From: Lineus longissimus
Taxonomy: Eukaryota; Nemertea; Pilidiophora; Heteronemertea; Lineidae
Direction of reading: 5' to 3'
Assembly: GCF_910592395.1 (NCBI RefSeq)
Contig: NC_088311.1
Coordinates: 21,484,646-21,548,645, forward strand
DNA: 64,000 bases
Shown one piece after another: positions 1 through 8,676 of the stretch. Position 1 is the stretch's first letter. Every line of letters begins with the position of its first letter. The notes below the pieces were generated by a model. That model worked only from the letters and a program-made list of their open reading frames with translations, did no database searches and was not told the origin of the DNA. The translations under genes and the position numbers were made by a program.

Positions 1-716
1 ACGGGACACTCTTAACATTCAAAAAATATCAGCGGGGTACGAATGCCTTTAGAAGTTCACACGGAATTTGATGTTGAGTTGAGGCAAATTTTACAAGCAA
101 ATATATAAGTGTCAATGTACATGAACACGGACACTTGGTCAAAAGTCGCCTAATTAGCCATTTTAATCCATATCGATTCGGTCGAAACCAGCCGACACGG
201 TGTCCTAACATCATAAGGAACAGAGTAATGCACAACATCGGCAAAGAATACGGCCAAAAGTTGACTTTAATCGACTTTTTCTTCGATATTTTTCGCTCTT
301 CGAACCCTGTACATAGCCGCCATACATTATGTACAGGCGGAAAGGGGCGTAAAATTTACAACTTTGAAGGCCTATTTTGGCATCAAAATCTCGTTTCAAT
401 CTGCCGGGCCGGACATATTCGTTATCTACACAAAATTCTCTACCAGATCGCTAACTTCTTACCCATGATGAAAATAGGGAAATTAGTAAAAAGATGATCT
501 TGAAAGTTGAAGCGAGTTGTTGATTTTGAAGGATCGGGGTTGTCTCTTGGTATCCCCTTGACGTCATATTTCGGCAGTGAGATGCAAGCGCTGATTGGCC
601 CCAGCATTGGGAAGGATTGGAATGAATTGGAACGAATTGGGACGATCCTGAGGAGGTGATTGGTCAATACGTCCCAATCCATCCCAATTCGATACCTCGA
701 ACATCAGCCTGGCCGC
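1..716 (-). mobile_element. Right-end part of a U6-inserted DNA transposon (copy 0, truncated by window edge)
   Basis: From about 300 to 716 this matches 7340-7759, the right end of transposon copy 2, in order and orientation. Shared landmarks are a near-palindrome with CCGCC/GGCGG arms (about 318-341), the string ACCCATGATGAAAATAGGGA near 460, and a subterminal array of GAATTGGGACGATCC-like units (about 600-690). It stops exactly where U6 snRNA 3' sequence begins, with AGCGCAA at 717-723 at the junction. The family's gene reads on the minus strand, so this is its upstream end. Positions 1-300 hold no recognisable coding exon. Family assignment rests on the better preserved copies. Confidence 0.7.
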
Positions 717-759
717 AGCGCAAGGATGACACGCAAATTCGTGAAGCGTTCCATATTTT
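717..759 (+). pseudogene. U6: U6 snRNA 3' half (interrupted gene)
   Basis: The sequence reads GCGCAAGGATGACACGCAAA and continues through TTCGTGAAGCGTTCCATATTTT, the highly conserved 3' portion of animal U6 snRNA ending in the Pol III T-run. The 5' half is absent immediately upstream; transposon end sequence sits there instead. This half gene cannot make a functional U6. Confidence 0.9.
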
Positions 760-1083
760 AAATTATTTTATTTGATGCCATGCCATTTTAAAGAAAACAA
801 TTAATAGCGCACCAATAGCGCGGCGCAATTAGGTTAGAAATCGGTACGTGAGAAATCGGTAAGGGCCGATGCTAAGCCCCGTGCGGTTTTTTTTAAACTT
901 CGGATGGCCTTATTTTTATTTTCGCGATTGGATGGACGATTATAATTTTCGCGCGTTTCGTGGATACATTTCGCGAGTATGCCCTCCTCACCAAAAATAT
1001 TCGCGAACTTTAGTTTCACGGCTAGTTTCAGGCTTAGATTGATATAGGGGCCTATACATCTTCGGGGGACTACCTATAGGCAG

Positions 1084-1430
1084 CTGCAGAATCTATATAG
1101 GTCAGGTCAGTCTCTGCGCCCTTTCTGCCTTTTGTTCTGTCTCTTGTGATGATGTAATACACTAAGGGCTACAGGTGTGTCAAAAATAACACTCATTGTG
1201 AAGATGTAATGGGATATCTGGTTGTGTATTGCCGCATGTGTATTGCTGCATGCTTATTGCAGAATCTATATAGATCAGTCTCTGCGCTCTTGCTGCCTTT
1301 TGTTCTATCTCTTGTGATGATGTAATACACTAAGGGCTACAGGTGTGACCAAAAAAAAACACTCAATGTGAAGATGTAATGGGATATCTGGTTGAGTACT
1401 AACTCTGCTTGTGTATTGCCGCATGTGTAT
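1084..1430 (+). repeat. Two tandem copies of a ~170-bp unit in the U6 spacer
   Basis: Two diverged copies follow each other (about 1084-1256 and 1257-1430). Both contain GCAGAATCTATATAG, CTCTTGTGATGATGTAATAC, ACTAAGGGCTACAGGTGTG and AAGATGTAATGGGATATCTG. They end in short GTGTATTGCCGCAT / GCTGCAT units. The number of those terminal units is the only length difference from the second spacer. Confidence 0.8.
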
Positions 1431-1603
1431 TGCCGCATGCGTATTGCTGCATGTGTATTGAAAACTATGCTTGTGTATTGAACATGTTTATCAGTGGCGT
1501 ACAGTGACACCAGGTGGCACCTAGGTAGTATCGTATAGTACGTAGTGTAGACGTACTATCGAGATCAAACCATGGGAGTAATGCAGTGCGTATTTGAACT
1601 GCA

Positions 1604-1607
1604 TATA
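1604..1607 (+). promoter_or_regulatory. TATA-like element of a type-3 Pol III (U6) promoter
   Basis: CATATAGG places a TATA core at -29 to -26 relative to the U6 5' end at 1633. This is the expected spacing for the TATA box of U6 genes. The same element and spacing recur in unit 2 (5077-5080). I could not identify a proximal sequence element with confidence. Confidence 0.5.
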
Positions 1608-1632
1608 GGGGAGGAGCATGTGAATGGGAAGT

Positions 1633-1649
1633 GTACTCGCTTCGGCAGT

Positions 1650-1689
<40 letters not shown>

Positions 1690-1702
1690 GGCCCCTGCGC
1701 AA
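1633..1702 (+). pseudogene. U6: U6 snRNA 5' half (interrupted by transposon copy 1)
   Basis: The match starts with the 5' stem-loop (GTACT ... AGTAC, a compensated stem), then CATATACTAAAATTGGAACG, then GATACAGAGAAGATTAGCAT and GGCCCCTGCGCAA. The ACAGAGA box that pairs with the 5' splice site is intact. The conserved sequence breaks off after TGCGCAA, where the transposon end AGGCACCCTGACAATC begins. The missing 3' part is found 2.5 kb downstream at 4204-4246, so the insertion split one U6 gene. Confidence 0.92.
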
Positions 1703-1989
1703 AGGCACCCTGACAATCTTCGGTGTTGGCGGTTCCAGATTTAGAGATTAAATGACACCCGCTGGCGGTATATTCTAGTGCCTGATTTGGCGGCGCCACC
1801 CGTACGGCACGTGGTCAATTTGGCGCTAATTGGCATAAATTCAAAAATCCTTAAAGGGGTTCTACTGATAAAACTGCTTTCAGGTCTAGTATTGTTGGTT
1901 TTTCGTTGGGAAAAACTGGTTTCTGCTCTGTTACACTGTGTTCATCACTTTGAGAGCAGTTCTTGTGGAAATATTGAAGAAATAATACT

Positions 1990-2110
1990 GTCTCACTGCC
2001 TCGCGGGGCCACAAGGCAATCTGCCCACTTTGCACCAGCTCTGATGTATCATAATTGCTTATGAATTTTGCCTTGGGAGGGAATCGAACCCTCGTACAAG
2101 GCAGTGAGAC
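1990..2110. repeat. Hairpin with 12-bp arms in the transposon left end
   Basis: GTCTCACTGCCT at 1990-2001 is the exact inverse complement of AGGCAGTGAGAC at 2099-2110. The loop side contains the tRNA-like minihelix described separately. The same arrangement is kept in copy 2 (about 5477-5597). Confidence 0.7.
2069..2103 (-). other. tRNA-like minihelix (acceptor stem plus T arm), copy 1
   Basis: On the minus strand a 7-bp stem (TGCCTTG with CAAGGCA) encloses a 3-nt linker, a 5-bp stem (GAGGG/CCCTC) and a 7-nt loop TTCGATT. This is a T arm whose GGTTCGATTCC matches the Pol III B box. D and anticodon arms are absent. The 3' part (TTCGATTCCC...CAAGGCA) resembles the tRNA-derived sequence at 25828-25900, suggesting derivation from the same tRNA family. 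Function is unknown. Confidence 0.55.
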
Positions 2111-2172
2111 ATTTAAGTGTTTTTTGGGGGTTTTTATTGATTTTTTTGGTTTTTTTGGGTTTTTCACATGGA

Positions 2173-3750
2173 TTAATTTCTCTTTCTACCCCTGGTTTCC
2201 CTCTGTTCAGCCAACCACTCCTCAGCTGTCCCAGGATCATTGGAAGGACAAAAATGACAAAAACAGCGTTAAGGGAGACACTTTGATATACTATTCAAAT
2301 ATATTTCATGATAATTACCTGTGTATTTTCGAGGCACTGCAAACATTGGCCTCAATGTCTTGCCGAGAACCTGGTCGCTAAGGACATTGACTGCGTGCTG
2401 CAGCCTTGAGTTGTAGCAATGAGATCCCTTGTGCTTGGTCTCCAGGGAGGCGAAACTACGGTCTTGATTCCAACGAGCCACACCCTCGAGAAGGTATGCC
2501 TGGAAAGTGGCATCACTGGCGCTTGTTCCTTAAAAGAGAAAGGGTAAAGAATGTTTTTGAAATACAGAACAAAGTTAAAAAGAGTAAAAGAAAGAGAGAA
2601 AACTTGAAGAAAATCACCTGGTATGAAGTTCTTGATATGATTATGAAAGGACTCGAGTGAAGTCGATCCACGGGCACAACGGTACACAGGCAACACTACT
2701 CCGCCCTTAACAAGTGACCGTGTCTGGGTGTAGAGCTGATAGCTGATACTATATACCAATAGTATTAATTGTATTAGAATGTAAGTGATATGTTGTCATC
2801 ATCTCACCTTTGGTGATCTCAGGACAAGACACTGTACTTTTACCAAGACTTGTTGTAGTGGCAGACTGCACAGGCACCGGAGTTATGCACTGGGTCTTGT
2901 CGGTCGTCACTTGCACAGGAGTTGCACACGGGGTCATGCACTGGGTCTTGTCGGTCGTCACTTGCACAGGAGTCGCACACGGGGTCACTTTTTCCTCAAT
3001 CAGCTCTATCTGACTCAGAAACTCAGTGTCAGAATCACTGTGTTCTGGGGTAGAGGGTGCCCCTGAAATCAGAATGAGTAAGAATATATAATTCCCATGT
3101 TCAACTGCAATGCATTGTAATACAGTTTTAACCACTACTTATTTAGAAATAGTACAGAGTATAAAAACATGTTTACCTTCTGTGTTCGGTGCCTTCGACT
3201 TCATGGCACGGCTGACACGAGCCTTCAACACTCCTGGGCTGACACGTTTGCCCAACATAAGGGCAGCGAGGGGCGACTTATTTTGCTTTGGCGTTGTGGG
3301 AGTTGGTGGTTCTTTCATAGCCTTCTCCTTCTGTTTCATGGCGACCATCTCTCGGCCCTCGGGAAAGGCAGTCACGTACTCCATAAAACGAAACTTGCTC
3401 TGAGAGAGTGGAGTGTTCGGAGACTCCACCTCCCTCTCCATACTTTTAACCACATAACCGCAGTATCCAGTGCAGTTCTCGCACATCCAATGAAATGTGC
3501 GGCCCACAAATGCACCAAACTGCATCTCGTACTGGCCAAGAAGGGTGAGATGGTCACGAGCATCCAGTCGCACCGCCTTGCAACGATTCACGGCCTCCTT
3601 GTGCACCATCTCCTGCCTCTTAGCCACGTACTTCTTGTTACCACGGTTAGCCTTGTATTTCTTTGCTGCCTCGCTGTAATCCTTGCGCAGCTCCCCATTA
3701 GCTAAACGTGGCCACTTAGGCACCAACCTCTTATACTGGGAGAATTCCAT
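2173..3750 (-). pseudogene. Transposase-like gene of copy 1, internally deleted
   Basis: Minus-strand exons can be read at 3750-3177 (starts MEFSQYKRLVPKWPRL; contains a WMCENCTGYCGY cysteine cluster), 3062-2808 (Ser/Thr/Pro-rich, with two copies of the 13-residue TPCATPVQVTTDK), about 2740-2618 (LPVYRCARGSTSLESFHNHI), 2528-2319 (TFQAYLLEGVARWNQDRS) and a tail near 2268-2173 ending in GRKRN and a stop. Exons 1-2 and 3-4 join in phase at GT/AG sites. No acceptor in front of the third joins exon 2 in frame, and the Cys-rich domain seen in copy 2 is missing, so an internal segment has been lost. The ARGSTSLE...ARWN block resembles the C-terminal part of metazoan transposon-derived proteins with a DUF6729-type domain; that name is from memory of the family. 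Not functional as it stands. Confidence 0.6.
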
Positions 3751-4203
3751 CTACAATGAACGAAAGAAATTAGACCAAACTTGAGGGAAATTACATAGAA
3801 AATGATGATTTTGTACAACACTTTTCTCCCTGTACATTCGTAATGTATCAATGTACACGATCACTTTTGATATTTTTGATCGCCATTTTCAAGAAATATA
3901 CACGTATTTAACATTTTTCACCTACCTATCCCTGATCTGTATACTTTTCTAAAGAAAGAAATCGAAACCACGTAGAAAACAGAGTAAAATGACAACGTTG
4001 ATCGATGATTTTTTACTTAGAGCGAGCGAAAGTTTGTTTACAAATTTCGCGGCGGACATTGATAGCTGCGTCACGGCATTGCAGGCCTCCCATTGGCTGG
4101 AATGTGGAACCAAAGTGGAACATTGTGGAACGATTGTGGAACAGGGGAGGACGGTGATTGGATGAGATCGTTCCACAATTGCATCGAACATTAGCGGGGT
4201 CCA

Positions 4204-4246
4204 TGCGCAAGGATGACACGCAAATTCGTGAAGCGTTCCATATTTT
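4204..4246 (+). pseudogene. U6: U6 snRNA 3' half, right flank of copy 1
   Basis: TGCGCAAGGATGACACGCAA continues to TTCCATATTTT with a TTTT terminator at 4243-4246. Placed after 1633-1702, with one TGCGCAA removed, it completes a U6 gene. This directly shows where the transposon inserted. Confidence 0.92.
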
Positions 4247-5105
4247 AAATTATTTTATTTGATGCCATGCCATTTTAAAGAAAACAATTAATAGCGCACC
4301 AATAGCGCGGCGCAATTAGGTTAGAAATCGGTACGTGAGAAATCGGTAAGGGCCGATGCTAAGCCCCGTGCGGTTTTTTTTAAACTTCGGATGGCCTTAT
4401 TTTTATTTTCGCGATTGGATGGACGATTATAATTTTCGCGCGTTTCGTGGATACATTTCGCGAGTATGCCCTCCTCACCAAAAATATTCGCGAACTTTAG
4501 TTTCACGGCTAGTTTCAGGCTTAGATTGATATAGGGGCCTATACATCTTCGGGGGACTACCTATAGGCAGCTGCAGAATCTATATAGGTCAGGTCAGTCT
4601 CTGCGCCCTTTCTGCCTTTTGTTCTGTCTCTTGTGATGATGTAATACACTAAGGGCTACAGGTGTGTCAAAAATAACACTCATTGTGAAGATGTAATGGG
4701 ATATCTGGTTGTGTATTGCCGCATGTGTATTGCTGCATGCTTATTGCAGAATCTATATAGATCAGTCTCTGCGCTCTTGCTGCCTTTTGTTCTATCTCTT
4801 GTGATGATGTAATACACTAAGGGCTACAGGTGTGACCAAAAAAAAACACTCAATGTGAAGATGTAATGGGATATCTGGTTGAGTACTAACTCTGCTTGTG
4901 TATTGCCGCATGCGTATTGCTGCATGTGTATTGAAAACTATGCTTGTGTATTGAACATGTTTATCAGTGGCGTACAGTGACACCAGGTGGCACCTAGGTA
5001 GTATCGTATAGTACGTAGTGTAGACGTACTATCGAGATCAAACCATGGGAGTAATGCAGTGCGTATTTGAACTGCATATAGGGGAGGAGCATGTGAATGG
5101 GAAGT
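4247..5105. other. U6 array spacer, unit 2
   Basis: This is a near-exact copy of 760-1632. It differs by loss of one 14-bp GTGTATTGCCGCAT unit in its terminal repeat region (about 4900-4925). It carries the same two ~170-bp tandem units (about 4566-4910) and the same TATA-like element (5077-5080) before U6. The unit length difference (986 versus 972 bp, counted from the U6 3' half to the end of the U6 5' half) is fully accounted for by that 14 bp. Confidence 0.8.
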
Positions 5106-5122
5106 GTACTCGCTTCGGCAGT

Positions 5123-5162
<40 letters not shown>

Positions 5163-5175
5163 GGCCCCTGCGCGC
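5106..5175 (+). pseudogene. U6: U6 snRNA 5' half (interrupted by transposon copy 2)
   Basis: It matches 1633-1702 up to GGCCCCTGCGC, then has GC where canonical U6 has AA, followed by the transposon end AGGCACCCTGACAATC. The ACAGAGA box and 5' stem-loop are intact. No matching U6 3' half follows copy 2; the right flank is rearranged (7760-7952). Confidence 0.9.
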
Positions 5176-5554
5176 AGGCACCCTGACAATCTTCGGTGTT
5201 GGCGGTTCCAGATTTAGAGATTAAATGACACCCGCTGGCGGTAGATTCTAGTGCCTGATCGGCGGCGCTACCCGTACGGCACGTGGTCATGCACGTGGTC
5301 AATTTGGCGTTAATTGGCATAAATTCAAAAATCCTTAAAGGGGTTCTACTGATAAAACTGCTTTCAGGTCTAGTATTGTCGGTTTTTCGTCGGGTAAAAC
5401 TGGTTTCTGCTCTGTTAACACTGTGTTCATCACTTTGAGAGCAGTTTTTGTGGAAAATATTGAAGAAATAATACTGTCTCACTGCCTCGCGGGGCCACAA
5501 GGCAATCTGCCCACTTTGCACCAGCTCTGATGTATCATAATTGCTTATGAATTT

Positions 5555-5589
5555 TGCCTTGGGAGGGAATCGAACCCTCGTACAAGGCA
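5555..5589 (-). other. tRNA-like minihelix, copy 2
   Basis: It has the same 35-bp layout as 2069-2103: 7-bp stem, 3-nt linker, 5-bp T stem, TTCGATT loop, with no visible change. Neighbouring transposon sequence has accumulated substitutions and indels, so the element may be constrained, or the copies may simply be young. Confidence 0.55.
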
Positions 5590-5648
5590 GTGAGACATTT
5601 AAGTGTTTTTTTGGGGTTTCAATGATTTTTTTTGGTTTTTCACATGGA

Positions 5649-7064
5649 TTAATTCCTCTTTCTTCCCCTCGTTTCCCTCTGTTCAGCCAACCACTCCTTA
5701 GCTGTGCCAGGATCATTGGAAGGACAAAAGTATTTCCCGTAATATTGTGTGTGGCCCGTACTGGCATCCTGGGGTAGCCCACACCTGCCACATTTCTGGA
5801 ATTTGGCATGCTTGGTGTATTAGCGGCATTCCTCTCCTTGCAGTTTGCGTTTTCTATTTCTCCAGGCAGTCGTCTTGGAAACTGGTCGTGGTCGTTGAAG
5901 TTGGTGCGAGTCTGATGTAGATCGGCTGTGGTTGGGATGAGAGACTGGAGTCAGTGAATGGTGGAACTGCGGGGAACAGGGGCTTCTTCACTGCATTGCT
6001 CCTCCTTACTTTGGCCTGTCCGGCGGTGTTGTCCGGCAAGAAAAACTCATGTTCTTTTTCAACATCCGCCCGTGGAGGAGATGTCCTAAGCTGCTTAGGG
6101 GCTGGCAATGGTCCAGTCGCAGTCCTCGGGGGAACTGCCAAAGTCATGGCCTGCTTGGTCACCTCAAGCTCCATCCTACTGGCTCGGCCGCGGTTAGGAC
6201 GGACATCAGCACTTCACCATACTCGTTGCCAACATTTGTAGCCCAGCTTGCAGTCCCGGTGCTGTAACCTGTCAGTTTCTTGACGACCTGAAAGCAGAAA
6301 GTGAAAAAGGAAGTTAAGTTTGTTTGAGCAATTTTTCGACTTCGATTATTTGTGCTTTTTAAAATATTCTAAAAGAACCTTACCTTCTTTGTCGAGTCCA
6401 TCTTTAAAACCTGCCCGAACGTATTGGTCACTGCTGCTTTGACCTCCTCAATCCTCGGCTGGACATCTCTCGCGTAGACGTGCAACAGTCATTGATAGCT
6501 TGGGACAGCAGGTAAGGGAGGCGGCTCTTCGAACTTCTTTGTCTCGATAAGGGCACTCGAAGTTGCATCAACAAAGGCCTTGGCATCAATCAGGTACTGG
6601 AGAGTCCTTTTTAACCAAAACTCCTCATGCTGCTCACCCATTTTCTTGGCCAACTGAGTCGTGCTGTTTCCCAGTCCACGCTGTCGCAGCAGAGTCACCA
6701 CACGCTTGTCGATGGCATAACGATATGTCAGGACGACAGGGAACTGGTACTGATGGGCCAGACTCAGTTTGGAAACAATTGGCCAGCTCCACGAGATCAG
6801 CTTCTTCGAGCACTTGCCACACTCGAGATACTCTCCTGCAAGTATATAGCTACTATCAATATCGAAGACCATCCTCGTCTTGCTGTAAATACCAGCTCCA
6901 GTCATCTCGCACTTGCACGATGGACAGAGGATCTTTACACGCCACAGCTTCCTCGGCATCCAAAGGAGTAGCAGTGTGGCGAAGTAGCGGTCGACACGAG
7001 GCAGACAGGTGTTCATCAGAGTGGGCTGGGGTGGATAAAACCAAAGGCGGTCGACCTTGGCCAT
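5649..7064 (-). pseudogene. Transposase-like gene of copy 2 with Cys-rich domain, broken
   Basis: The main minus-strand exon starts MAKVDRLWFYPPQPTLMNTC and contains paired cysteine motifs (KILCPSCKCEM and LECGKCSKKLIS), then VLTYRYAIDKRVVTLLRQRG. It meets an in-frame TGA at 6489-6491, after which homologous-looking sequence (LLHVYAR...QPRIEEVKAAVTNTFG) runs to a GT donor at about 6384. A following exon near 6290-6170 reads VVKKLTGYSTGTASWATNVG. Near the 3' end KFQKCGRCGLPQDASTGHTQ leads to YYGKYFCP, a likely zinc knuckle, preceded by an in-frame stop and ending at GRKRN plus stop. I associate the first domain with DUF6729 proteins from memory. The stops make this copy a pseudogene. Confidence 0.6.
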
Positions 7065-7765
7065 GGCAAGCTCAGCTTTCCCAGTGCGAGAGTGAGACAG
7101 CTTGAATCTACAATGAACGAAAGAAATTAGACCAAAACTTGGGCAGCGAGGGGCGACTTATTTATATTTGGCGTTGTGGGAGCTGGTGGTTCTTTCAGTT
7201 TCATAGCCTTCTCCTTCTGTTTCATCGCGACCATCTCTCGGCCCTCGGGAAAGGCCGTCACGTACTCCTTGAACCGAAACTTGCTCCGAGAGAGTGGAAT
7301 GTTGGGACACCACCTCCTTGTCCATAATTTGAACCATACGCTACAGCCACAGTATCCGGTGCTGTCCTAGCCGCCGTACATTTTGTACAGGCGGTACAGG
7401 GGGGTAAAACTTCCAACTTTGAAGGCCTATTTCGACATCAAAATCTTGTTTTAATAGTCCAGGCCGGACATATTTGTGATCTTCACAAAATTATCTACAA
7501 GATCGCTAACTTCTTACCCATGATGAAAATAGGGAAATTAGAAAAAAGATGATATCAAAAATTGAATCGAGTTGAATGTCGGGTTTCCCTCTGGACATCC
7601 CCCTTACGTCATAATTTCGGCCGTGAGATGCGCTGATTGGCCCTGGCATTGGGAGAGATTGGAACGAATTGGGACGAATTGGGACGATCCTAAGGAGCTG
7701 ATTGGCCAAAACCTCCCAATCTATCCCAATTCCAAACATGGAAGATTGGCCTGACCACAGCGCGC

Positions 7766-7870
7766 AGGGACCTTGACATTCGAGCGAATTGGGACGATCC
7801 CTAAGGAGCTGACCAAAACCTCCCAATCTGTCTGTCCCAATTCCAAACATCGAAGATTGGCCTGGCCACA
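7766..7870. mobile_element. 105-bp deletion derivative of the same transposon
   Basis: It begins AGGGACCTTGACA, resembling the left end AGGCACCCTGACA, then jumps into right-end sequence (GAATTGGGACGATCC, TCCCAATTCCAAACATCGAA) and ends in GGCCTGGCCACA. GCGCGC flanks it on both sides (7760-7765 and 7871-7876), shared with copy 2. It looks like a terminal-only remnant adjoining copy 2 at the same target. Confidence 0.5.
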
Positions 7871-7876
7871 GCGCGC

Positions 7877-7952
7877 GATTGGATGGACGATTATAATTTT
7901 CGCGTGTTTCGTGGGTACATTTCGCGAATGATACAGAGAAGATTAGCATGGG
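7877..7952 (+). pseudogene. Scrambled U6 spacer and U6 internal fragment ending the array
   Basis: 7877-7929 matches spacer sequence near 925-980 (GATTGGATGGACGATTATAA and the following TTTTCGCG). It is then fused to ATGATACAGAGAAGATTAGC, an internal U6 segment. This marks the right edge of the array; the following bases do not match it. Confidence 0.7.
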
Positions 7953-8289
7953 CCGAGTAACTTTAGGGTAAAGTACCGTAAATAAGAATGACCGAACACA
8001 TGACCGGGTGTGCGTAAACTACTACCCACTACCCTTATTGACCATTTTTTTTCACATTATCAATTTCCTCTAACAGCTACTCTACTTTTGCCAAAAACCT
8101 GCATTCTGATGTGATATATCGCAAACCGGCATTTGTTTCCAAATGTCACATGCGGCGGCCGGCATTTATGTCGAAGTAACCCGCTCGCAGGGTCGCTCAC
8201 TTCGACCTGGCGTGAGATGAAGCGCCAGTACCAAGAGAAAGTACTGGGACAAGCGCCGCACTAGTATTATTAAATCGAACACGCAAAAT

Positions 8290-8420
8290 AAAGACCAATC
8301 ACCTTGGTTCCACAATCGTTCCACATGGTTCCACTTTCTCATTCTCCCCAATGAGATACCTCCAATGTTCCACAATGGTTCCACAATGGTTCCACTTTCG
8401 TAAATGCCGTGACGACACCT
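8290..8420 (-). repeat. Inverted fragment of the copy-1 transposon right end
   Basis: Repeated GTTCCACAATGGTTCCAC motifs and ATGCCGTGACG are the inverse complement of the array at about 4065-4190 (GCGTCACGGCATT, GTGGAACATTGTGGAAC). It is an orphan end fragment just outside the U6 array. Between 7953 and 8290 I see no other feature. Confidence 0.5.
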
Positions 8421-8676
8421 TCGCCATCTTCGGGGTAAAAGTAGAACTGAATTTCTGAAAGATCGAGATGGATTCCACCTGGCTGAAGTTGGTTCCTTAT
8501 TTCTTATTCCTTATTCCTGATTCTACTTATTCCCCATCCTCGGACGGTTATGGTTGGGGTAAACATAGCCCTTTATTGCCAATAATAACTGTATTTAGCC
8601 CTCGCTATAATGAATTACTGACTTAGCGCTGACATTGGGAACAAGGAATAAGTAATGACTTGAGAATAGGGAATAA

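Larger units (their letters stand above)
760..1632. other. U6 array spacer, unit 1
   Basis: This stretch lies between a U6 3' half and the next U6 5' half and is repeated almost exactly at 4247-5105. By eye I find no substitution in the compared parts and one 14-bp difference. It contains an internal tandem duplication (1084-1430). A TATA-like element lies just before the next U6. I see no protein gene; the open frames here are short and have no recognisable content. Confidence 0.8.
1703..4203 (-). mobile_element. U6-inserted DNA transposon, copy 1 (Dada-like)
   Basis: This 2501-bp insertion separates two complementary parts of one U6 gene. It is bounded by a perfect 7-bp duplication, TGCGCAA, at 1696-1702 and 4204-4210. 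The ends are weakly similar in inverted orientation (AGGCACCCTGACAATCTTCG at the left, TGGACCCCGCTAATGTTCG read in from the right). A spliced minus-strand gene occupies 2173-3750. Established knowledge: Dada DNA transposons insert into U6, U1 and tRNA genes with 6-7 bp duplications. Assignment to Dada is inferred from site and duplication size. The left part (1703-2268) is homologous to 5176-5735. The right subterminal region (4070-4190) is an array of TGGAACnnTGTGGAAC-like motifs that differs from copies 0 and 2, so two terminal subtypes coexist. Confidence 0.75.
5176..7759 (-). mobile_element. U6-inserted DNA transposon, copy 2 (Dada-like)
   Basis: Same family and orientation as copy 1 (1703-4203), same insertion point in U6. 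It is bounded by GCGCGC (5170-5175 and 7760-7765; a seventh base differs, T versus A). Its right end is of the copy-0 type, with a GAATTGGGACGA array (about 7660-7735). It retains the central Cys-rich domain missing from copy 1. The N-terminal coding region is scrambled: 7098-7130 matches 3750-3780 and is joined to sequence matching 3262-3400 (7139-7310). The copy is internally rearranged and presumably inactive. Confidence 0.72.

Noticed and set aside
834-1019. 61-codon minus-strand frame, identical in both U6 spacers (also 4321-4506)
   Set aside because: Identity reflects spacer duplication rather than protein constraint; composition follows the AT-rich spacer and no domain is visible.
3110-3705. 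Plus-strand open frames opposite the copy-1 transposase-like exon
   Set aside because: They are antisense shadows of the minus-strand exon at 3177-3750, which has coherent splice sites and protein motifs.
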